NCBI RefSeq assembly: GCF_019059575.1
Contig: NW_024883430.1
Span: 1-64,000, forward strand
Reading direction: 5' to 3'
Origin: Amphibalanus amphitrite
Lineage: Eukaryota; Arthropoda; Thecostraca; Balanomorpha; Balanidae
DNA: 64,000 nt
Shown one piece after another: positions 56,301 to 64,000 of this stretch. The number at the start of each line of letters is the position of its first letter. Position 1 is the first letter of the stretch. The position numbers were made by a program, and so were the translations under genes. The notes under the pieces are model-generated. The model did no database searches. It was not told where the DNA came from and was given only the letters and a program-made list of their open reading frames with translations.

Positions 56301-59300
56301 CAGCCGTGGCCCTGGAACCAGAAGCGCCGACAGCGCCACCTATGGTAATAAGGCTCGAAGAACCAGCGCCACCTCTCGGCGACGCCAGCAGCTCTGGAGC
56401 TCTGGCGGCAATCGGGTGGCCGGCATCAGCGGAGACGGAGACCTGGTCAGTGGAAGCGAGGAGGATGAAGAGGCAGACTCAACAGCAGCGTCGCTGTTGA
56501 ACGTATACGTTTCAGATGTGCGACTGACGAACAGCAGCGTGAAGCGCTCCCCACGCATAGAACTGGAGACCATGTATCGGGGTCGGCGACCGATTCCAAC
56601 CACCTGGACCCCTGATACCGGTGCAGAGGTCTCGGTCATATCACGAGACCAAGCCAGGCTTCTGGGCGTCGAGCTGGACGATCTGCGCCCGTCGAAGACG
56701 ACACTGTGGACCGCTGATGGACGGAAAATGCACTGCATGGGGACATGTAACCTGACGCTGCTTCTTGGAGACGTCAGCCACTCAGCCGAGATATCTGTCA
56801 TGGAGTCACTTCACACGCCTCTCCTGTCGTGGCACGACTGCGTGAAGCTCGGCATCTTGCCGCCTGGTTTCCCTCGGCAGATCAGACGTCTGGAGAGCCA
56901 CCACTCGTCTGGAGGACCGGACAGTGAGCCGGCAGGCGCGCGCAGTCGGAGCTCGCCAGCTGCTGCGCCACCCACGCGCGCTGCCAGACCCCGCTCAGCC
57001 AGCCCAGCAACCACGAGGCAGCCACCGGCATGGATCAGCAAGATGAAGAGATGCCACACTGGCATACCGCCGGATGAACACCGTCAACAACACTTCGCAG
57101 CTCTGAAGGCAGAATTCCCGAAGGTGTTTGACATCGAATCAGGACTACGGGAGATGGTCGGCGAGCCAATGTCCATTGAGCTCACGGATGACGCGACGCC
57201 GTACGCTCAGACGAGCGCGCGCAACATCCCATTCAACTGGAGAGACGACGTGCGCCGACAGCTGGACGAACTTCTTCAACATGACGTAATCGAAGCAGTC
57301 GAACATCCGACAGAGTGGTGTCACCCACTGTGCCCTGTGGCCAAGACAGACCCTGACGGCAAGTCCGTCGGATGCCGCATCACAGTGGACTTCACGAAAC
57401 TCAACCGATTCGTGAAGCGGCCAGTGCACCCTGGTCGCACACCACAAGACGCCGTGTCATCGATCGCCACTGGTGCCAGCTTCTTCACGAAACTGGACTG
57501 CAAAGCCGGATACCACCAGATGGCGCTGAGGGAACAAGACCGTGATCTCACCTGCTTCATCACGCCGTGGGGCAGGTACAGATACAAGCGCATGCCGATG
57601 GGCATCACCCACTCGGGAGACGTTTACAACCGGCGCGGTGACCAAGCGCTGGGGGACATCCCGAATACAGTGAAAGTGGTTGACGACATGCTAGCGTGGG
57701 ATGACGACTACTCCACCCACCTGCTACACGTCTGGAAGCTGCTGAAGAGGTGTGACGAGTACAACATCACCTTAAACCCAGCGAAGTGTCAATTCGCCAT
57801 GAAGACAGTCGACTTCTGTGGCTACAGAGTCAGCTCAGATGGGTACACCGTGGATGAAAAGAAGGTGCAAGCTGTGAAGCACTTCCCGCAGCCGAACAAC
57901 ATAACAGACCTAAGAGCCTTCCTAGGCTTGGTAAACCAACTTGGTGCCTTCTCAGATGAGATCGCGTCGGCCGCTGAGCCACTGCGCCAACTGCTGAAAC
58001 CTCGCAACGCATGGCTGTGGACACCAGCGCACACCGCAGCATTCGAGAAGGTGAAGACGGCACTGGTGTCGCCACCCATTCTCGACTTCTACAATCCCAC
58101 GCGCAGAACTGTTCTGGAGACTGACGCATCACGTCTCGGAGGCCTGGGATTCTGCCTCAGACAACAAGACGAGAACGGCAACTGGCGACTGATACAGTGC
58201 GGCTCTCGATTTCTAACTGATGTCGAGACCCGCTACGCCGTGATTGAACTCGAACTACTGGCCCTCGTGTGGGCATGCTATAAAGCTGACACATACCTCA
58301 GGGGTATGCAGACGTTTGAAGTGGTTCTGGACCACCGGCCCCTGATTCCGGTTTTGAACAAGAAAACACTGGCAGAAATCGACAATCCCCGCCTGCGGCG
58401 ACTGCGCGAAAAGCTCATCGCGTACAACTTCGTCACCAGCTGGAGGCAGGGAAAGCTCCACTCCATCCCCGATGCCCTGTCTCGGGCCCCAGTCGAGCGA
58501 CCGACGGCGGAGGATGAAGCAGCTGAGCACGACATCAGCGTGAGAGTCCAGTCCGTAGTAAGCAGCCTCACCGCTTCAGACAGTGAAACGGACCCCAGCC
58601 CGTTCAAGGACGCCGCTCTAGAGGAAGTAAGAGCTGCATCTACCGGCGATCCAGAGCTGCTTGCACTGAAGCACACGATCATGCACGGCTTCCCGGACCA
58701 TCGGAGAGAACTGGAGCCGATACTGCAGCCCTACTGGGGCTGTCGTGAGCGACTGACTGTCGACAACGGCCTCATCCTGTGCGGCCAGAGACTGGTGATC
58801 CCACAGCAACTCAGACGGGTGACGCTGGAGCGTCTGCACTCCAGCCATCAGGGGATCGAAAGGACCAAGCGGCGAGCAAGACAAGTGGTCTACTGGCCAC
58901 AGATCGACAAACACATCAGCGACCTCGTTGGAGCCTGTTCCAGATGTCAACGTCACCTGCCGAGCCTGCAGAAGGAACCGCTGATGCTGGAGCCGCTGCC
59001 GACACGCGTCTTCCAAGCTGTGTCCGCCGACTACTTCAGCTGGGCCGGGCGGACCTACCTGGTCTATGCCGACAGACTGTCCGGTTGGCCGTCCGTGTAC
59101 CACGTCAGAGGAGAAGCATCAGCCAGAGCTCTCACCAGATGTCTCCGCAAGATGTTTGCGGCCACAGGTGTGCCACAGACACTGAGAACTGACGGCGGAG
59201 GACAGTTCACAGCGCGACATACCCGCGTGTTCTTGAAGAAATGGGGAGTCATTCATCAAATCTCCACGCCACACTTCCCACAGTCGAACGGACATGCAGA

Positions 59301-62300
59301 AGCCGCCGTCAAGAACGTCAAGCGGCTCATCAAGAAAACGACGCAGCACGGTGATCTCGACACCGACGAGTTCGTCCACGCTCTGCTCGAGCTTCGGAAT
59401 ACGCCGCACGCGGACGGACGCTCTCCAGCGCAGGTGTTATTTGGCCACCCGCTGAGGTCGGCAGTTCCGGCCCACCACCGCGCGTTTGCGGCGCAGTGGC
59501 AAGAGGCTGCGGACACCTGTGATGCCAGAACTCGACAGCAGAGAAGCCAAACCGAAGAGCGATACAACATGACTGCGCGAGCACACCCAACACTCCGAGT
59601 GGGACAAAAGGTCATAGTGCAAGACCCTATCACGAAGGTATGGGACCGTACCGGCACCGTGACCGGCGTGGGGAGCAGGCGCGACTTCAACATCAGACTG
59701 CCCAGCGGGCGACTCATGTGGCGGAATCGGCGATACCTGCGACCCCAGAGCGTGGCCGCCTCCCAGTCTCCGCCACCGCAGCCCCAATCTCCACCACCGC
59801 AGCAGCGCCGGCCGGACGGAGAGGCGACCGCCGGCAGCCCGCGGCCTGCGCCTCCGCTGCCGCCTGTCGACGGCGTCGGAGAGCCCCCAGCACCGCTCAC
59901 CGACGCACCCGCGGCACCAGCGGATGCACCGGAGCCGCGACGCAGCAACCGGCAGCGCCAGCGCACAAAACATCTATCTGTGAGCTGGGGCACTAAGTCA
60001 TACCAGACGATACCGTGATACAGCATCGCTTACTGTCCGACATATGTCATCCCACACCCTGCGTGGTGCCGGGAGACCTCGTCCTCCGCCTCTGGAAGTT
60101 TTTTTTTGTTTGTTTCTGTTAATGGCGTTATGTGCCTGCTATGTCGTTAGACGTTAATCACTTTGTACCTCTGTGTTTACGTCTTGCGGGGGAGGTGATG
60201 GGATAGTTATCTGGGGGGAGGTGTTATGTGCGGACTTGTGGGTTTGATTCCGGCCACTCTAATCGCCCGAGGCACGGCCGGCCACCGGGGCTGACCGGTC
60301 GTCCCCTCCTGAGCCAATACAGTTGACCGACACGAGAGCTAGTGTGTGGACCGGGAGCCGGGGCGAATCGAACAATAACAACTCAGTCTCCACCCAGAGT
60401 CAGTGAGTCAGAATCCAGGATACTTACCGTCTAAATTTACCGCTGATGAGTCAAAGTCAGTCCTAATTCAGACTCAGTAATTCAGACTACAGGGTACGAC
60501 TTACCGCCTGAATACGGCAGCTGTTGAGTTGAACTCGTGGTGTGGCTGATTATCCGCTGGTGAGTTATACTTTGTTTGAAGTTAGTTTTAGAAGTCTGGC
60601 TCATTATCGCGTTTAAACACGGCTGTTGATTTAAGTCAGTTGCAACTCAGACTCAGAAAAGCAAGCTCCACAATACTCACGTCCATTGCTGGAAATGAGG
60701 CCGCTTTCTGGTCCCGGCGTTTTATTCTCCGGGTGAGTTAGCCCCGTCTAGCGCTTAGCCTTTCGGGACCCTCTCAGAGCCGCGGTTGTTTTCGCCGCTC
60801 GGCCCATTCGAGATGCAAAGTTGATAGTCGCACGAAGTTTATTTGGGGCTTCTGAATATACGACTTCGAAATTAATTGATTCTACAAAACCTTTTTCTTT
60901 CATCTATATGCATACATTTAGCAGTAGCTCCAGACTAGACTGGTTTGGCTGGCTCTAAATAAGCTTCGTGTAACTATTAACTTTGCATCTCGACTGGGGC
61001 GAGCGGCGAAAACAACCGCGACCCTGAGTGGGTCCCGAAAGGCTAAACGCTGGACGGGATTAACCCGCGAGGAGAATAAAACGCCGGGACCAGAAAGCGG
61101 CCTCATTTCCAGCACTGCTCACGTCTCAATAAGGCCGCTGGTCCCTTTCGTCTCCCTCTCCGCTGTTCTAACCTCTGTATGTCACGCTCTCTGTCTTTTT
61201 CACCAGACATCGCGTCCGGTGAGATTCAGGGCAGCCGTCTGAAGCGCCAGCTCACGGCCGGCGACTGCTTCGAGCTCGGCAGGCAGAGCTACAACAACGC
61301 TGACTTCAAGTGAGAATCTGTGTGGGATTGAGGGGCGTTATAATGACAGGGCGTTATAACGAGGCAGGTGTTATAACAAAGGATGTTCTAACGAGGGATG
61401 TTTCAATGAGGGGCGTTATAATGAGGGAGGGTATCATATCGAGGGGCGTTACAACGAGGGTCAATTTAGCGGGAGGGGACAGACCGCGGTGTATGAATAG
61501 AGATGGGCTTACGCTCAAGAGACTGAGTAAAACCTCGATTAGATAAATGTGATTATTTATCTGTCCTCTAAGCTGTTTTATTGTGAAAGATACTTCAAAC
61601 TCAGCTGTAGTTTCAGCAAATGAAACGATAATCCGTTTTCCCCGACCTCAGACACACGGCGCTCTGGATGGAGGAGGCCTGGAAGATCTGGCGCTCCGAG
61701 TCTGACGAGCGTACGGCGCCTCTGGGCGACATCCTCGAGTACCTAGCGTTCAGTACATACAAAATGGGGGACGTGGAGGGTGCGCTGCGGCTGACCAACC
61801 AGCTACTCGACGAGGAGCCCGGACACCCGCGCGGAGTCGGAAATAAGGTGAGAGGAGGGGGAAATAATGATGGATGTTTGTTTGATCTTACGGGACATAT
61901 GGTGTTCCTTGAGATTATTTGTATTTCTTGCAACCATTTGCATATTGACCAATTACTACTACTTGCTGTTACTTTGCCCTTTCTGTTTCCTGTTTCCTGT
62001 TTGTGGGATAGTAGGAGGGTTTGTATCTTGACCTTTAAAAGGTCAAGAGCGGGACAATTTCCCGCTTTGCCAAGAGGCCTCCACGATCAGGAGTTGAAAT
62101 AATATACTTGTAATTTGATTTGAGATAGGTATGGAAGTGCATCTCTGAAGGCAGTTAAGGGGTTGAAATGTATTCTGACCTTCCTTCTACTATCCACAGG
62201 CGTACTACGAGCAGGAGCTGGCCAAGCAGGCGTCCACGGTGCGCCGTCAGAGGAAGGGGGAGACCGGGGAGGATGAGGATCTGGACGTCAGCGTCAGAGA

Positions 62301-63623
62301 GGTACGAGGAGAGGGAAGAGGAAGGATAGAGTGAGAGGCGTTGAGAGGGAGAGGGGAAGATTGGTGTCAGTGTGAAAGGTACGGAGAGGGGGGAGGAGAG
62401 AAGAGAGGAGAGAAAAGTGTGCATCAGTGAGGTAGTAGTGAACTGATAAAGGAGAGGAAGAAATATTGTTATTGCTCAGTCGGTTTTTAGATCAATAAAA
62501 GTGAACAATATCGATTTTTTCAAAATTTCAGTGCGGATGTAGCGTATCAGTTTTCGGATGTAGTCATCTGTCTCTAAACTGATTTAATTTTAGGTACCAA
62601 AACGGGATGTTGTCAACGTTTGCATTTTTCTTTGAATGCTAATTAACTGTAATTTGACTGTAACGGTAATTAACTCAATTTTAAGCTGTGGTATCTAGCA
62701 GCCGACCTGACTCAAAGTTAATGGCCTAGGATGTCATCGATGTCATCGATAACCTGCTTTTGCACCAATTCAACTTCATTTCCATCCATTGTCCATGCCC
62801 ATAATCATGAATAAACGACAAACAAACAAACAAACAAACAAACAAACAAACCAACCAACAAACCTAACTCTGACCCGACCTGACCTGACCTCTCTGCAGG
62901 GCTACACTGTCCCGGAGTCGACCGAGGAGGCCCGTCTTCCCGAGCGTGACATGTACGAGGCCATGTGTCGCGGGGAGATCACCGTGCCGCCCAGCAAAGC
63001 CAGGAAACTGAAGTGAGTCGAGGGATAGGAGAGGAGGGACGAAAGTGAGCGAGTTAAGTTAGTGGAAGAGGATGGAAGAGTAAAGACAGCAACCAGAGTG
63101 TGAATATATCTCACATTGATGCTCAGTTTCCTTCAATAACTATCAGCAATAAAGTCAGACGTGTTTTCGTGCAAGTGCTGGAAAATACCTAAACAATTTG
63201 TCATAAGCACCATTAGTAGTTCACATGCGTCTTTTCTGAATCACCATGCATCTGCTCTCGCAATAAACTCTCTTGATACTGCATTCCGCACTCTGCAGTG
63301 TCTAAGGATTAACCGATGGAAGCACCAAACCCTCTCCGTCTTGTAAGCTTCCACAAATAATATCTTCCCCTGTCTAACCATCCCCCTTCTTCTCCCCCTT
63401 CCACAGGTGCAAGCCCACTTCACTCTTGTTTTGCTGAGTGTTAGACCCCTCTGACTGACCACTCCCCTTCCACAGGTGTTACTACGCGCACAACTCGGCT
63501 CCGTTCCTGCTCCTGCAGCCGATTCGCGCCGAGGACCTGTACCTGAAGCCGCACCTGGTCATGTACCACGACGTGATGTACGACTCCGAGATCGAGGCCA
63601 TCAAGCAGCTTGCCTCGCCCAGG
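53380..63623 (+). CDS. P4HA: Prolyl 4-hydroxylase subunit alpha, N-terminal 368 codons (partial, 8 exons)
   Basis: Alpha subunit of the ER enzyme that 4-hydroxylates proline in collagen-like Gly-X-Pro repeats, working with protein disulfide isomerase. Exons and phases all agree: 53380-53549, 53989-54140, 54546-54665, 61207-61309, 61652-61847, 62200-62301, 62900-63012 and 63476-63623, each with AG/GT borders. Residues 1-18 are a signal peptide (MRVLAFLAPLLAASVCHG). Residues ~19-150 form the P4Ha N-terminal dimerisation domain (HPVNA-like NPVNAYLVVKRL; IRLQDTYRLNTA). Residues ~160-270 form the TPR-like peptide-binding domain (DCFELGRQSYNNADF, HTALWMEEAW). Residues ~290-368 form the linker to the catalytic domain (MCRGE; YHDVMYDSEIEAIKQLASPR). 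The Fe(II)/2-oxoglutarate domain lies beyond 64000. A CCACAG acceptor abuts the ATG, so the 5'UTR is spliced. Intron 3 is 6.5 kb, with a Ty3/gypsy element and a fold-back MITE. Confidence 0.92.
54631..54782 (+). repeat. Tandem copies of the exon 3 tail plus splice donor (copies 1-2)
   Basis: The end of exon 3 with its donor (CAGACTCCAGGATACGTACC through GCCGGTGAGT) is repeated 99 bp downstream at 54730, still carrying an intact-looking GTGAGT donor. The second copy is interrupted by the Ty3/gypsy insertion. Further diverged copies continue after it. Confidence 0.8.
54783..54935 (+). repeat. 5' LTR of the Ty3/gypsy element
   Basis: 153 bp, begins TGTTATGTGCGG and ends GGGGCGAATCGAACA. No clear TATA box was noticed. 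Appears identical to 60222-60374. Confidence 0.93.
54936..54951 (+). promoter_or_regulatory. Primer-binding site, tRNA-Ser-like
   Basis: TGGCGCGGTCGCAGTG begins directly after the LTR. Its first 11 bases pair with the 3' end of a typical animal tRNA-Ser (..CGACTGCGCCA) with one mismatch. The tRNA identity is inferred from memory of conserved tRNA ends. Confidence 0.65.
55060..60018 (+). CDS. Gag-Pol polyprotein of the Ty3/gypsy retrotransposon (1652 aa)
   Basis: A single uninterrupted frame; a second ATG lies two codons after the first. In order: a Gag region with an Ala/Gly/Pro-rich stretch (~60-130) and a WRSKFDGYC capsid-like segment; two CCHC zinc knuckles (~341-380: CRRCGAAEHSDDRRC, CNSCGERDHFAITC); an aspartic protease with DTGAEVSVIS (D519); a reverse transcriptase (~700-930) with VVDDML (D875, D876); RNase H starting ETDASRLGG (D1022); an integrase with an HHCC zinc finger (~1258-1300) and a DD35E core (D1324, D1378, E1414); and a GPY/F-like module (~1520-1565) followed by a Pro-rich tail. 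There is no envelope frame. The protein copies the element's RNA and inserts the cDNA. There is no stop or frame change, consistent with recent insertion. Codon use is GC-rich and unlike the surrounding introns. Confidence 0.95.
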   Translation: MTMSDCEQEERDAKPPGAAPATETSTELLTRLLGQQLELAARRDEQLTMLLQHIQQGAAAGARPVDGSGALAAASGGCPPAAAGGGSAPTASGGGGAPAATGGGSAPAAAAVTESVAAAAAVPPTVGSRQRICLPATGTPVPRLHSSASLIEFDTWRSKFDGYCLLTRVRELTTAEQKAALIAVLDDDWTRIVDFGLQLPADADLDSVLEAMQKYLRRQRNVIVDRMDFTARLQQPGESIDEYVCALREIAACCDFCQHCADDRFRDHIVVGTIDSDARRRMLETADLTFEKALDICRACECATNNNQEITQSGTVGRISRYRQEKNRRRFASEDSIQLSRCRRCGAAEHSDDRRCPALGRACNSCGERDHFAITCRGRASGRRTTGSSLPRIRHDHERPRSDELTPPRAERGRSRGPGTRSADSATYGNKARRTSATSRRRQQLWSSGGNRVAGISGDGDLVSGSEEDEEADSTAASLLNVYVSDVRLTNSSVKRSPRIELETMYRGRRPIPTTWTPDTGAEVSVISRDQARLLGVELDDLRPSKTTLWTADGRKMHCMGTCNLTLLLGDVSHSAEISVMESLHTPLLSWHDCVKLGILPPGFPRQIRRLESHHSSGGPDSEPAGARSRSSPAAAPPTRAARPRSASPATTRQPPAWISKMKRCHTGIPPDEHRQQHFAALKAEFPKVFDIESGLREMVGEPMSIELTDDATPYAQTSARNIPFNWRDDVRRQLDELLQHDVIEAVEHPTEWCHPLCPVAKTDPDGKSVGCRITVDFTKLNRFVKRPVHPGRTPQDAVSSIATGASFFTKLDCKAGYHQMALREQDRDLTCFITPWGRYRYKRMPMGITHSGDVYNRRGDQALGDIPNTVKVVDDMLAWDDDYSTHLLHVWKLLKRCDEYNITLNPAKCQFAMKTVDFCGYRVSSDGYTVDEKKVQAVKHFPQPNNITDLRAFLGLVNQLGAFSDEIASAAEPLRQLLKPRNAWLWTPAHTAAFEKVKTALVSPPILDFYNPTRRTVLETDASRLGGLGFCLRQQDENGNWRLIQCGSRFLTDVETRYAVIELELLALVWACYKADTYLRGMQTFEVVLDHRPLIPVLNKKTLAEIDNPRLRRLREKLIAYNFVTSWRQGKLHSIPDALSRAPVERPTAEDEAAEHDISVRVQSVVSSLTASDSETDPSPFKDAALEEVRAASTGDPELLALKHTIMHGFPDHRRELEPILQPYWGCRERLTVDNGLILCGQRLVIPQQLRRVTLERLHSSHQGIERTKRRARQVVYWPQIDKHISDLVGACSRCQRHLPSLQKEPLMLEPLPTRVFQAVSADYFSWAGRTYLVYADRLSGWPSVYHVRGEASARALTRCLRKMFAATGVPQTLRTDGGGQFTARHTRVFLKKWGVIHQISTPHFPQSNGHAEAAVKNVKRLIKKTTQHGDLDTDEFVHALLELRNTPHADGRSPAQVLFGHPLRSAVPAHHRAFAAQWQEAADTCDARTRQQRSQTEERYNMTARAHPTLRVGQKVIVQDPITKVWDRTGTVTGVGSRRDFNIRLPSGRLMWRNRRYLRPQSVAASQSPPPQPQSPPPQQRRPDGEATAGSPRPAPPLPPVDGVGEPPAPLTDAPAAPADAPEPRRSNRQRQRTKHLSVSWGTKSYQTIP
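60213..60221 (+). promoter_or_regulatory. Polypurine tract before the 3' LTR
   Basis: GGGGGGAGG directly abuts the 3' LTR, the expected primer for plus-strand DNA synthesis. A similar GGGGGAGG lies 26 bp upstream. Confidence 0.8.
60222..60374 (+). repeat. 3' LTR of the Ty3/gypsy element
   Basis: 153 bp, with no base difference from the 5' LTR noticed on direct comparison. Followed by the target duplication ATAAC. Confidence 0.93.
60405..60680 (+). repeat. Diverged copies of the exon 3 tail repeat (copies 3-5)
   Basis: CAGAATCCAGGATACTTACC (60409), CAGACTACAGGGTACGACTTACC (60483) and a weak CAAGCTCCACAATACTCACG (60662) continue the ~75-100 bp period begun in exon 3. The interspersed CAACTCAGACTCAG spacers match those before the Ty3/gypsy insertion. 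Confidence 0.65.
60684..61117. mobile_element. Fold-back hAT-like MITE, TSD CTCACGTC
   Basis: A 434-bp palindromic element with arms of about 165 bp around a ~100-bp AT-rich centre. It starts CATTGCTGGAAATGAGG and ends with the complement of CAGTGCTGGAAATGAGG. Perfect direct copies of CTCACGTC flank it (60676-60683 and 61118-61125). The 8-bp duplication and CAGTG-type end fit hAT. Non-coding; it sits ~90 bp upstream of the acceptor of P4HA exon 4. Confidence 0.88.
62820..62858. repeat. (CAAA)n microsatellite
   Basis: About nine CAAA/CCAA units in P4HA intron 6, about 40 bp upstream of the exon 7 acceptor. Confidence 0.9.
63398..63475 (+). other. Duplicated acceptor site in P4HA intron 7
   Basis: CCCCTTCCACAGGTG occurs twice, with AG at 63407-63408 and at 63474-63475. 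The second leads into the conserved exon 8 (CYYAHNSAP). Use of the first would read nine codons and then hit an in-frame TGA at 63435, so it would truncate the protein. It is probably a decoy or a decayed duplicate. Confidence 0.6.
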
Positions 63624-63702
63624 GTACGTGGCAGGTGGCAGGGGTCCCGGTCAGGGTCTGGCTGGCAAGGGAGAGAACACAGAAAGTAATGACCAATAGA
63701 GG

Positions 63703-64000
63703 TGGCAAAAGATGAAAATTTTGGGAACCAGACTCGAACCAGACCCGGCTGGACATTTCTGGAACCAGTCGGACCCGGTCGTAGTTGGAACCGGAATCAG
63801 TTGGACCCGTTCCCCAAAAGTCAATTAATACAAACTACTTGTAGGTATCTTTAGTTGTATCATGTAAAACAGCCTATTTCCCACTGGAAATACTCATGCG
63901 CTACTGTGTGCAAAGAAACATTCACTTCATTCACTTTATATTTTGCAATAATGTGTAGTGTGCAAGATGTATAGTTTATGGTAGGACCCGGTTGGACCCG
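63703..64000. repeat. GGACCCGGTTGG-type repeat in P4HA intron 8
   Basis: Repeated GGAACCAG and CGGTTGGACCCG-like phrases at 63725-63812 and 63983-64000 suggest an interspersed or low-complexity repeat that runs off the window. No gene is seen in it. Confidence 0.4.

Larger units (their letters stand above)
54783..60374 (+). mobile_element. Ty3/gypsy LTR retrotransposon, apparently complete
   Basis: A 5592-bp element inserted in P4HA intron 3, same strand. The LTRs (54783-54935 and 60222-60374, 153 bp, TG...CA) show no difference by eye. Direct repeats ATAAC lie at 54778-54782 and 60375-60379. A primer-binding site follows the 5' LTR and a GGGGGGAGG polypurine tract precedes the 3' LTR. One 1652-codon frame encodes Gag-Pol. 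Short LTRs, a single frame and a tRNA-Ser-like primer site are consistent with a Mag-type lineage, which is inference. All visible parts needed for mobility are present. Confidence 0.93.

Noticed and set aside
55053-60026. Long minus-strand open frames opposite the gag-pol gene
   Set aside because: Shadows caused by the GC-rich codon use of gag-pol. No domains.
1-64000. CRISPR arrays, bacterial operons, prophage
   Set aside because: No regularly spaced repeats with unique spacers and no prokaryotic gene organisation. The sequence is clearly eukaryotic.

Overview
This window is nuclear DNA from an animal, most likely an arthropod and perhaps a crustacean. The evidence is spliced genes with GT-AG introns and conserved phases, animal secretory-pathway proteins, and a dense, nested load of animal-type transposable elements: Ty3/gypsy, LINE, P element, Tc1/mariner, hAT-like, piggyBac-like and Helitron. 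The species cannot be fixed from sequence alone, and nothing bacterial or viral was seen.

Two host genes are recognisable, arranged head to head about 20.6 kb apart. On the minus strand, a neutral ceramidase begins at 32778. Only its first two coding exons are visible: exon 1 (signal peptide and start of the mature enzyme, 32641-32778) and exon 2 (4372-4533). They are separated by a ~28.1 kb first intron packed with mobile DNA, and the rest of the gene lies to the left of the window. On the plus strand, a prolyl 4-hydroxylase alpha subunit begins at 53380. Eight coding exons, 368 codons in continuous frame, run to 63623; the catalytic 2-oxoglutarate/Fe(II) domain lies off the right edge. Its third intron holds an apparently intact, recently inserted Ty3/gypsy retrotransposon (54783-60374; 153-bp LTRs with no difference seen; 5-bp target duplication ATAAC; one 1652-codon gag-pol frame), a fold-back hAT-like element, and decaying copies of the tail of exon 3.

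Layout. 1-4.3 kb: broken P-element transposase and a 5'-truncated LINE. 4.4-4.5 kb: ceramidase exon 2. 6-13.9 kb: a hairpin element, then a nested stack in which a mariner carries two piggyBac-like elements in opposite orientation, flanked by a further pair of piggyBac-like elements; the left member of that outer pair carries a hAT-like insertion. 15-16 kb: a hairpin element and another piggyBac-like copy. 16.8-19.4 kb: a minus-strand putative transposase of a family I could not name. 19.6-28.1 kb: Helitron-like units, five of them in a head-to-tail array. 30-33 kb: inverted-repeat elements and ceramidase exon 1. 35-37.5 kb: two complete piggyBac-like elements. 43.2-46.1 kb: a nested set of four elements. 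48.8-50.1 kb: two short hAT-like elements with clear 8-bp target duplications. 53.4-63.6 kb: the prolyl 4-hydroxylase gene.

The two host genes act in different processes (sphingolipid turnover; collagen maturation in the ER) and nothing links them beyond position. The most distinctive signal is a family of ~0.9-1.3 kb non-autonomous elements bounded by TTAA, with GC-rich ends, terminal hairpins and G/C runs, and an unusual density of the hexamer AGGTCA, the half-site bound by nuclear receptors.
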